7,192 nucleotides of DNA from an uncultured Agathobacter sp. Lineage in GTDB: Bacteria > Bacillota > Clostridia > Lachnospirales > Lachnospiraceae. Each line of letters begins with the position of its first letter. Position 1 is the stretch's first letter. Both the position numbers and the translations under genes were made by a program. The stretch covers positions 1 to 7,192 of the forward strand of contig CAKRKX010000106.1 of assembly GCA_934358675.1 (NCBI GenBank), written 5' to 3'. Shown here one piece after another: positions 1 to 5,574 of this stretch. The notes under the pieces are model-generated. The model was not told the origin of the DNA and did not search any database. It saw only the letters and a program-made list of their open reading frames with translations.

Positions 1-285
1 GTTATGGAGAATCAGGTGCCGGAGGAGATCAAGACGAAGCGAAGTGCCGAACTGATCGCTTTGTCCGAACGGATGTCGAACGAATTCCGTGCATATTATC
101 TTGGAAGAGAAGAGGAAGTGCTTTTTGAGGAACCGGCAGAAATCGGCGGAGAAACGTTGTATGTCGGCTATACGAAGGAGTATGTGAAAGTGGCGGCTGC
201 ATCGAAAGAAAGTCTTGAAAATGTGATGATGCGGGGAACAATCACGAGGGCGTTGACCGACGAGATTTATTATATGGAGCAATAA
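1..285 (+). CDS. mtaB: tRNA (t6A37) methylthiotransferase MtaB, C-terminal end only
   Basis: This is the last 94 codons of a gene whose start lies left of the window; the frame is open through base 1, so the ATG at base 4 is probably internal. The visible part begins with the linker after the radical SAM domain (VPEEIKTKRSAEL, then an amphipathic helix ALSERMSNEF), followed by a TRAM-like beta domain containing YVGYTKEYVKV. The VGYTxxYxKV signature and the 'QVPEEIK' linker fit MtaB better than MiaB or RimO. MtaB is a radical SAM iron-sulfur enzyme that adds a methylthio group to N6-threonylcarbamoyladenosine at position 37 of tRNAs reading ANN codons; the C-terminal domain contacts tRNA. The cluster-binding cysteines lie in the missing part and cannot be checked. 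The assignment within the methylthiotransferase family rests on this short tail. Confidence 0.8.
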   Translation, partial: VMENQVPEEIKTKRSAELIALSERMSNEFRAYYLGREEEVLFEEPAEIGGETLYVGYTKEYVKVAAASKESLENVMMRGTITRALTDEIYYMEQ

Positions 286-288
286 CGG

Positions 289-317
289 TTGTATTTTCAT
301 GCATTTTCGTTTACAAT
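289..317 (+). promoter_or_regulatory. Candidate sigma-A promoter for the ireB operon
   Basis: TTGTAT at 289-294 and TACAAT at 312-317 are separated by 17 bases, a good spacing for a housekeeping promoter. The -10 box matches the consensus at five of six positions; the -35 box matches at only three. It lies in the only sizeable gap before ireB. A 6-base inverted repeat (CTTGTT at 331-336, AACAAG at 346-351, 9-base loop) falls in the predicted leader and could be a small hairpin or operator, but it is weak. No terminator hairpin is evident after mtaB, so read-through from mtaB is also possible. Confidence 0.4.
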
Positions 318-367
318 AAATAAAGCAGGGCTTGTTGTAAAATCAAACAAGAACAGGGGCGGTAAAT

Positions 368-631
368 ATGGAGAACTTAAATAATACACAATTTTTTACA
401 GTACAAAAAGAACCGGAGTTACAGGTTAAGGATGTTCTTGAGATCGTATTCCGCGCGCTCAGCGAGAAGGGATATAATCCGGTGAATCAGATCGTCGGAT
501 ACATTATGTCAGGAGATCCGACTTATATTACAAGTCATAATAATGCGAGAAGTCTGATTATGAAAGTCGAGAGGGACGAGCTTGTAGAGGAAGTATTGCG
601 GGCTTATATTAAGAATAATTCCTGGAACTAA
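368..631 (+). CDS. ireB: IreB family regulatory phosphoprotein (UPF0297, YrzL-like)
   Basis: The protein has 87 residues, the usual family length. The core is highly characteristic: [20 protein letters not shown], then [22 protein letters not shown] and a C-terminal [10 protein letters not shown] helix. In Enterococcus faecalis, IreB is a small dimeric cytosolic protein phosphorylated on N-terminal threonines by the PASTA kinase IreK, and it dampens cephalosporin resistance. Here Thr7 and Thr11 in the N-terminal tail are the obvious candidate sites, which is an inference by position. The start is supported by AGGGG at 355-359, eight bases before the ATG. It is the first gene of the tight run; ireB next to ruvX and a DUF1292 gene is a standard Firmicutes arrangement. 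A role in cell-wall stress signalling in this organism is assumed from the family. Confidence 0.93.
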   Translation: MENLNNTQFFTVQKEPELQVKDVLEIVFRALSEKGYNPVNQIVGYIMSGDPTYITSHNNARSLIMKVERDELVEEVLRAYIKNNSWN

Positions 632-648
632 TCCGGCACGGGAGAATT

Positions 649-1104
649 ATGCGGATTTTAGGATTGGATTTTGGTTCAAAGACAGTCGGCGTTGCGGTGA
701 GCGATGAACTCCTGATCACGGCACAGGGGGTGGAGATCATTCGGAGAAAGTCACCGTCGAAGCTGCGACAGACACTGGCGCGAATCGATGAACTGGTAGG
801 CGAGTACGGCGTAGAGCGGATCGTGCTTGGCTACCCTAAAAATATGAATAACACAGAGGGCGATCGCTGCGAGAAAACGAAGGAGTTTATGGAACTCCTT
901 AAGAAGCGTTGCAATCTTCCGGTTGTTTTGTGGGACGAACGTCTGACAACCGTTGCGGCTGACAACTCCATGATGGAGATGGGAATCCGCCGTGAGAATC
1001 GAAAGGAATATGTGGACGAGATCGCTGCAATCTTTATTTTGCAGGGATATCTGGATTATTTGTCGAATCACCCGCAGGAACTTCATGCGGATGAGGCAGA
1101 GTAG
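649..1104 (+). CDS. ruvX: RuvX/YqgF family Holliday junction resolvase-like nuclease
   Basis: A 151-residue RNase H-fold protein of typical RuvX length. Motifs in order: [16 protein letters not shown] at residues 4-19 with the first acidic residue Asp7; [12 protein letters not shown] at 60-71; DERLTT at 96-101 with Glu97; and [16 protein letters not shown] at 121-136 with Asp123. Asp7, Glu97 and Asp123 are the likely metal-binding catalytic residues. The family is annotated as putative Holliday junction resolvases and has also been linked to 16S rRNA 5' end maturation (YqgF in E. coli); the sequence does not say which role applies here. GGGAG at 640-644 lies only four bases before the ATG, a short spacing, but residue 4 begins the conserved core, so a later start would destroy motif I. 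It corresponds to yrrK of B. subtilis. Confidence 0.94.
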   Translation: MRILGLDFGSKTVGVAVSDELLITAQGVEIIRRKSPSKLRQTLARIDELVGEYGVERIVLGYPKNMNNTEGDRCEKTKEFMELLKKRCNLPVVLWDERLTTVAADNSMMEMGIRRENRKEYVDEIAAIFILQGYLDYLSNHPQELHADEAE

Positions 1105-1115
1105 AGGATAGATGA

Positions 1116-1379
1116 ATGGAGAAAATTAATTTTGTTGATCCACAGACCGAAGAGGTTGTGGAATTTGCAGTTGAGGAAGAGACTCAGCTGAACGGAATCA
1201 AGTATTTACTTGTCTCGGACGGTAATGAGACCGGGGACAGTGAAGCATACATTTTAAAAGAATTAAAGACACAGGACGAGGAAGTACTTTACGAGATGGT
1301 GGACGACGATGTGGAGTTTGCAGCTATCGCGAAGGTATTTGCTGAACTTGCGGATGAAGAAACAGAACTTTTATATTAG
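1116..1379 (+). CDS. DUF1292 family protein (YrzB-like), small and acidic
   Basis: An 87-residue protein with 26 Asp/Glu residues (about 30%) and no membrane segment or signal peptide. The layout fits DUF1292: an N-terminal beta-rich stretch (INFVDPQTEEVVEFAV, then IKYLLVSD), a central strand (AYILKEL) and an acidic C-terminal helix (VEFAAIAKVFAELADEE). The molecular function of this family is not known to me. The gene starts 11 bases after the ruvX stop, and its GAGG ribosome binding site (1104-1107) overlaps that stop, so it is almost certainly co-transcribed. In B. subtilis the equivalent yrzB sits at the same place beside yrrK. In many clostridia a Fur-type regulator or mltG follows; here RNase J follows instead. 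Confidence 0.85.
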   Translation: MEKINFVDPQTEEVVEFAVEEETQLNGIKYLLVSDGNETGDSEAYILKELKTQDEEVLYEMVDDDVEFAAIAKVFAELADEETELLY

Positions 1380-1410
1380 AAAGTGAACGGAATCAATTTT
1401 TGGAGGTAAT

Positions 1411-3084
1411 ATGAAGAAACAGGAAAAACTAAATAGTAGTAAGCTCAAGATCATTCCATTGGGAGGACTGGAGCAGATTGGTATGAATATTACTGCCTTT
1501 GAGTACGAAGACAGTATTATTGTTGTGGACTGCGGTCTGTCATTCCCGGAGGATGACATGTACGGTGTCGATCTTGTTATCCCGGATGTGACGTATCTGA
1601 AGGACAATATCGACAAGGTCAAAGGCTTTTTTATCACACATGCCCATGAGGATCATATCGGAGCGATCCCTTATGTGCTGCGTGATATCAATGTGCCGAT
1701 CTATGCGACCAAACTGACCACAGCCATCATTGAGCACAAGCTTGAGGAGCATGATCTTCTCAAGAAAACAAAGCGTAAAGTTGTAAAATACGGACAGCAC
1801 ATCAACCTTGGCTGTTTCCGTGTGGAATTTATCAAGACAAACCACAGTATCCAGGATGCGGCAGCACTTGCCATCTATTCGCCAGCGGGAATTGTTGTGC
1901 ATACAGGAGACTTTAAGGTGGATTACACACCGGTATTCGGTGATGCGATCGATCTGCAGAGATTCGGTGAGATCGGTAAGAAAGGCGTACTTGCATTACT
2001 GTGTGACAGTACGAATGCAGAGCGCCCGGGCTTTACGAAGTCTGAGAAATCGGTAGGAAAGACACTCGACAATATCTTTGCCGAGCATAAAAATACAAGA
2101 ATTATTATCGCGACATTTGCTTCGAATGTAGACCGTGTGCAGCAGATCATCAACTCTGCGGACAAGTTCGGCCGCAAGGTTGCCATCGAGGGAAGAAGTA
2201 TGGTCAACATCATTTCCATTGCTTCGGAGCTCGGTTATCTGTCGCTGCCGGATAACATTCTGATCGATGCGGATCAGCTGAAAAATTATCCGGATGAGCA
2301 GACGGTCATTATTACAACGGGAAGTCAGGGAGAGTCGATGGCGGCATTGTCGCGTATGGCATCCGGCACGCACCGCAAAGTTGCGATCAAGCCAAATGAT
2401 ACGATCGTGTTCAGTTCTCACCCGATTCCGGGTAATGAGAAGTCGGTCACTGGTGTGATCAACGATCTGATGCGCAAAGGCGCCGATGTTATCTTTGAAG
2501 ATGTACACGTTTCGGGACATGCCTGCAGAGAGGATATCAAGCTGATCTACTCTCTGGTAAATCCGAAGTATTCCATCCCTGTTCACGGTGAGTATAAGCA
2601 CCTTGTGGCACAGGCGAAGATCGCGGAAGAACTTGGATATGATCATGATCATATCAAGATCCTTTCTTCCGGTGATGTGCTGGAGATCAACGAGAACGGA
2701 GCCGAGGTAACCGGGCATGTGCAGGTTGGCAATGTCATGGTTGACGGACTTGGAGTCGGCGATGTCGGCAATATCGTACTTCGCGATCGTCAGCGTCTGG
2801 CGGAGGATGGTATCATCATCGTTGTTATGACACTGGAGTCTGGAAGTGGACAGCTTCTTGCGGGACCGGATATCGTTTCAAGAGGATTTGTATATGTGCG
2901 TAATTCCGAAAGCCTGATGGATGAGGCAAAGACGGTACTTGACCGCACGATGGAATATTGTATGGACCACAATATCACAGACTGGGGCAAGATCAAGAAT
3001 GAGGTCAAGGACGCTCTGGGTGATTTTGTATGGAAAGAAACAAAGAGACGTCCGATGATCATGCCGATCATCATGGAAGTATAG
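1411..3084 (+). CDS. rnj: Ribonuclease J (metallo-beta-lactamase / beta-CASP)
   Basis: A 557-residue protein, close to the length of B. subtilis RNase J1. The beta-lactamase core carries GGLEQIGMN at residues 18-26, the zinc motif THAHEDHIGA at 76-85 (His77, His79, Asp81, His82), NHSIQD with His145, and HTGDFKVD with Asp167. The beta-CASP domain follows (CDSTNAERPG, then ITTGSQGE and FSSHPIPGNE). The core resumes with HVSGHA and VHGEYKHL (His392), and a C-terminal domain covers roughly residues 455-557. RNase J is a cytosolic 5'-to-3' exonuclease with endonuclease activity acting in mRNA decay and rRNA maturation. All expected metal ligands are present, so it should be active. GGAGG at 1402-1406 supports the start. 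J1 versus J2 subtype cannot be decided here. Its position between the DUF1292 gene and the mltG-like gene interrupts the order known from B. subtilis. Confidence 0.96.
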   Translation: MKKQEKLNSSKLKIIPLGGLEQIGMNITAFEYEDSIIVVDCGLSFPEDDMYGVDLVIPDVTYLKDNIDKVKGFFITHAHEDHIGAIPYVLRDINVPIYATKLTTAIIEHKLEEHDLLKKTKRKVVKYGQHINLGCFRVEFIKTNHSIQDAAALAIYSPAGIVVHTGDFKVDYTPVFGDAIDLQRFGEIGKKGVLALLCDSTNAERPGFTKSEKSVGKTLDNIFAEHKNTRIIIATFASNVDRVQQIINSADKFGRKVAIEGRSMVNIISIASELGYLSLPDNILIDADQLKNYPDEQTVIITTGSQGESMAALSRMASGTHRKVAIKPNDTIVFSSHPIPGNEKSVTGVINDLMRKGADVIFEDVHVSGHACREDIKLIYSLVNPKYSIPVHGEYKHLVAQAKIAEELGYDHDHIKILSSGDVLEINENGAEVTGHVQVGNVMVDGLGVGDVGNIVLRDRQRLAEDGIIIVVMTLESGSGQLLAGPDIVSRGFVYVRNSESLMDEAKTVLDRTMEYCMDHNITDWGKIKNEVKDALGDFVWKETKRRPMIMPIIMEV

Positions 3085-3107
3085 GACTGCAGGTTAGGAG
3101 CGTAAGT

Positions 3108-3536
3108 ATGGACATTAACAAGGCATTATTTTCCTTTATCAAAATCGCATTTTTGGTGATGGTGATCCTTCTCGTTGTGTATGTGACGATTCATCTGAGC
3201 AAGACCGGTTACGAGTACGGATATCGCCTTTATACAGAGACCGCAGTGGATGAGGAACCGGGTGAGGATGTTCTTGTGCAGGTAAAGCCGGATATGTCCA
3301 ATAAGCAGATTGCACAGATGCTGCAGGAGAAGGGGCTTGTAAGAGACAGCAAGCTTTTCTATCTGCAGCTGAAACTGTCTGCATACAGTCACAGCATTGA
3401 GCCGGGTGTGTATACGCTCAATACTTCGATGACACCGAAGGAACTGATGATCGCAATGTCACCGGAGGAGTCGACTGAGTCAACCGAATCGACGGAAGGC
3501 ACGGATACGACGGAGATTGTGACAACGGAAGAGTAG
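3108..3536 (+). CDS. Short MltG/YceG-like membrane protein without the lytic transglycosylase domain
   Basis: A 142-residue protein. A cytoplasmic N-terminus (MDINKALFSFIK) leads into one transmembrane helix at about residues 11-31. An extracytoplasmic domain at about 53-120 follows (LVQVKPDMSNKQIAQMLQEK, GLVRDSKLFYLQLKL, IEPGVYTLNTSMTPKELM). This matches the LysM-like N-terminal subdomain of MltG, the endolytic murein transglycosylase that cuts nascent glycan strands. The protein then ends in a Ser/Thr/Glu tail (residues 121-142), and the catalytic YceG domain with its Glu is absent. Full MltG has over 300 residues. The start is set by AGGAG at 3096-3100, seven bases upstream; an in-frame ATG at 3030 would overlap the RNase J gene. 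It occupies the position of yrrL (mltG) in the conserved block, so it is probably a reduced MltG homologue, perhaps a regulator or peptidoglycan-binding partner (inference). Confidence 0.8.
   Translation: MDINKALFSFIKIAFLVMVILLVVYVTIHLSKTGYEYGYRLYTETAVDEEPGEDVLVQVKPDMSNKQIAQMLQEKGLVRDSKLFYLQLKLSAYSHSIEPGVYTLNTSMTPKELMIAMSPEESTESTESTEGTDTTEIVTTEE
3468..3494 (+). repeat. Three 9-base tandem repeats coding Glu-Ser-Thr
   Basis: GAGTCGACT, GAGTCAACC and GAATCGACG are consecutive, in frame, and each codes Glu-Ser-Thr near the C-terminus of the MltG-like protein. The copies differ mainly at third codon positions. A low-complexity Thr/Glu tail follows to the stop. It is probably an unstructured extracytoplasmic tail. 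Confidence 0.75.
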
Positions 3537-3557
3537 TGTCAGATTGAGGTTTAAAAT

Positions 3558-4220
3558 ATGATAGTGGACGAACGTCTGGTGACCTATATCAATTCGCTGG
3601 ATACGGGAAATACACCGATACTCGATACCATCGAGCGGGAAGCTCTGGATACCTATGTGCCGATTATTCGCAAGGAGATGCAGAGCTTTTTGAAATTGCT
3701 GCTTGCGATGACAAAGCCGAAGCGGATTCTTGAGGTCGGTGCGGCAGTCGGTTTCTCATCGATTCTGATGGCGGAGTATGCGCCGGCGGATTGCAGGATC
3801 GTCACCATTGAAAATTATGAAAAACGAATCCCGATCGCACGGGAAAATTTTAAGCGAGCGGGAAAAGAAGAACAGATTACGCTTCTGGAGGGGGATGCGG
3901 CAGAAATTCTGCCGACTCTGGATGAACCGTTTGACCTCATCTTCATGGATGCGGCGAAGGGACAGTATATCAACTTTATGCCGGAGATCATGCGCTTGTT
4001 GAAGAACGGAGGAACGCTGGTGTCCGACAATGTGTTGCAGGATGGGGATATCATTGAGTCCCATTATGCGGTGACGAGGCGCAATCGAACGATATATAAG
4101 AGAATGAGAGAGTATCTGTATGAGCTGACACACCGGGACGATCTGGTGACAGCGGTGTTGCCGATCGGAGACGGAATCACAGTGAGTACAAAGGTGGAAG
4201 AGGACAATGAGAGACGTTGA
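3558..4220 (+). CDS. trmR: SAM-dependent O-methyltransferase, TrmR (YrrM) type: tRNA 5-hydroxyuridine methyltransferase
   Basis: A 220-residue class I methyltransferase of the catechol-O-methyltransferase-like family 3. Motif I is ILEVGAAVGFSS at residues 57-68. An acidic SAM-ribose residue follows in VTIENYEKR (Glu85), then GDAAEILPTL at 112-121, FDLIFMDAAKGQY with Asp131, and LVSDNVL with Asp157-Asn158; Asp131, Asp157 and Asn158 are the likely metal ligands. In B. subtilis the neighbour-equivalent YrrM/TrmR methylates 5-hydroxyuridine at wobble position 34 of tRNA to 5-methoxyuridine. The assignment here rests on family plus gene order (directly before a TrhP-like U32 gene, after ruvX, DUF1292 and mltG-like genes). 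GAGG at 3546-3549 precedes the ATG by eight bases. The 3' end overlaps the next gene by 14 bases, suggesting translational coupling. A small-molecule O-methyltransferase is the alternative but less likely. Confidence 0.87.
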   Translation: MIVDERLVTYINSLDTGNTPILDTIEREALDTYVPIIRKEMQSFLKLLLAMTKPKRILEVGAAVGFSSILMAEYAPADCRIVTIENYEKRIPIARENFKRAGKEEQITLLEGDAAEILPTLDEPFDLIFMDAAKGQYINFMPEIMRLLKNGGTLVSDNVLQDGDIIESHYAVTRRNRTIYKRMREYLYELTHRDDLVTAVLPIGDGITVSTKVEEDNERR

Positions 4221-5460
4221 ATTACTTGTTCCGGCGAGCAGCCTGGAAGTATTAAGAATTGCAGTTATCTACGGAGCGGATGCGGTCTATATCGGCGGTG
4301 AGGCATTCGGACTCCGCGCCAAGGCGAAAAACTTCTCGAAAGAGGAGATGGCGGAAGGTATCGCTTTCGCGCATGCGCACAATGTCAAGGTATATGTGAC
4401 CGCCAATATTCTGGCACACAATTATGATTTAAACGGTGTGCGGGAATATCTGACGGAACTTGAGAATATGAAGCCGGATCGTCCGGACGGGCTGATCATT
4501 GCTGACCCGGCGGTCTTTACGATCGCGGGCGAGGTGGCACCGCATATTGACCGCCATATCAGCACACAGGCGAACAATACGAATTACGGAACGTTTCAGT
4601 TCTGGCAGAAGCTCGGTGCAACTCGTGTTGTTACGGCTCGTGAGTTATCGCTTCGCGAGATCAAAGAGATCCGTGCGAACATTCCGGATGACCTCGAAAT
4701 CGAGACGTTTATCCATGGAGCAATGTGTATCTCCTATTCGGGACGATGCCTGCTTTCCAATTATTTTACGGGGCGTGACGCGAACCAGGGAGCCTGCACG
4801 CATCCGTGCCGCTGGAAATATTCGGTTGTTGAGGAGAAGCGGCCGGGCGAGTATCTTCCGGTATATGAGAATGAGCGCGGTACCTACATCTTCAATTCCA
4901 AGGATCTGTGCATGATCGAGCATATCCCGGACATGATCGATGCGGGAATCGACAGTTTCAAGATCGAGGGACGCATGAAGACAGCGCTGTATGTGGCAAC
5001 CGTTGCGCGCACCTACCGCAAGGCGATTGACGATTATCTGGAATCTCCGGAGAAGTATCAGGCGAATATGCCGTGGTATCTTGAGCAGATCAAAAGCTGC
5101 ACATACCGTCAGTTTACCACCGGCTTTTTCTACGGAAAGCCGTCAGAGGAGACACAGATCTACGATAATAATACTTACGAGAAGGGCTATACGTATCTTG
5201 GCATTGTCGGAGAGAAGAATGATGCCGGAATGTACCGCCTTGAGCAGCGTAATAAGTTCTCGGTCGGCGAGACAATCGAGGTTATGAAGCCGGACGGACG
5301 CAATATCGAGGTGACCGTACGAGCTATGACGGATGAGAAGGGCGAGGCGATGGAGTCCTGCCCGCATCCGCAGCAGATCTTCTATGTGGATCTGGGCATT
5401 GAGGTCGATGAGTATGATATTCTGCGCAGACGCGAGGATGAAGCAATCGCTTTGGATTAA
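4207..5460 (+). CDS. trhP: U32 family protein TrhP (YrrO-like): prephenate-dependent tRNA uridine 5-hydroxylation
   Basis: A 417-residue protein usually labelled 'peptidase U32'. It opens with ELLVPASSLEVLRIAVIYGA and GADAVYIGG, the start of the U32 barrel. The U32 signature runs over residues 166-184 (Glu166, Phe168, GAMC ending at Cys174, GRC ending at Cys181, Ser184), followed by GACTHPCRWKY (Cys197, Cys201) and NSKDLCMI (Cys235). Related U32 proteins bind a [4Fe-4S] cluster through four cysteines; the spacing suggests Cys174, Cys181, Cys197 and Cys235, with Cys201 extra. A C-terminal U32 beta domain covers about residues 330-412. TrhP proteins carry out O2-independent, prephenate-dependent hydroxylation of tRNA U34, giving the substrate for TrmR, which is encoded just upstream. 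B. subtilis has two such genes in tandem (yrrN, yrrO); here there is one, with the longer YrrO-like length. The start follows GGTGG (4193-4197) and GAGG (4200-4203) inside trmR. Confidence 0.9.
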   Translation: MRDVELLVPASSLEVLRIAVIYGADAVYIGGEAFGLRAKAKNFSKEEMAEGIAFAHAHNVKVYVTANILAHNYDLNGVREYLTELENMKPDRPDGLIIADPAVFTIAGEVAPHIDRHISTQANNTNYGTFQFWQKLGATRVVTARELSLREIKEIRANIPDDLEIETFIHGAMCISYSGRCLLSNYFTGRDANQGACTHPCRWKYSVVEEKRPGEYLPVYENERGTYIFNSKDLCMIEHIPDMIDAGIDSFKIEGRMKTALYVATVARTYRKAIDDYLESPEKYQANMPWYLEQIKSCTYRQFTTGFFYGKPSEETQIYDNNTYEKGYTYLGIVGEKNDAGMYRLEQRNKFSVGETIEVMKPDGRNIEVTVRAMTDEKGEAMESCPHPQQIFYVDLGIEVDEYDILRRREDEAIALD

Positions 5461-5493
5461 AACCGAATATCCTGTTAAGAAAAGATTAAGAAA

Positions 5494-5532
5494 ACACCCT
5501 CTGTTCCTTCGTTGCGAAAGGACAGAGGGTGT
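5494..5532. terminator. Strong hairpin after trhP, likely transcription terminator
   Basis: ACACCCTCTGT at 5494-5504 pairs perfectly with ACAGAGGGTGT at 5522-5532. The stem continues as CCTT (5506-5509) with AAGG (5518-5521) and a final CG/CG around a three-base TTG loop, with single-base bulges at 5505 and 5517. It lies 34 bases after the trhP stop, a normal place for an operon terminator. The + strand after the stem (GCTAGTATTAT) has only a poor T run. On the - strand the stem would be followed by GTTTTCTTAATCTTTTC, a much better U tract, so the element looks best suited to stop leftward transcription, or it is bidirectional. Confidence 0.7.
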
Positions 5533-5540
5533 GCTAGTAT
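5512..5540 (+). promoter_or_regulatory. Candidate extended -10 promoter for the secreted Ig-like protein
   Basis: TTGCGA at 5512-5517 and TAGTAT at 5535-5540 are 17 bases apart, and TG at 5532-5533 forms an extended -10 (TGCTAGTAT). Each hexamer matches its consensus at four of six positions. An alternative -10, TATTAT at 5538-5543, matches better but with a 20-base spacer. The -35 box would lie in the loop and right arm of the terminator hairpin, so the two elements overlap. The gene downstream needs a promoter because it follows a terminator. Confidence 0.35.
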
Positions 5541-5574
5541 TATAGGTAAAGTGAGTGCATGAGGAGGATTTTGT

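Noticed and set aside
1..285. MiaB or RimO instead of MtaB
   Set aside because: All share a C-terminal TRAM domain, but the QVPEEIK linker and the YVGYTKEYVKV strand fit MtaB best. The decisive N-terminal part is outside the window, so some uncertainty remains.
2641..2658. Palindromic-looking GATCATGATCATATC stretch as a protein-binding site
   Set aside because: It codes Asp-His-Asp-His inside RNase J and is explained by codon choice. There is no regulatory context.
1996..2718. 240-codon open frame on the - strand
   Set aside because: It lies wholly inside the RNase J gene, whose protein shows all family motifs, and its translation shows no recognisable domain.
3030..3107. Extended start (ATG 3030) for the MltG-like protein, adding 26 residues
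   Set aside because: It would overlap the RNase J coding end by 55 bases, has no matching ribosome binding site, and the added residues are unlike a protein N-terminus. ATG 3108 has AGGAG at good spacing and begins a normal membrane-anchor sequence.
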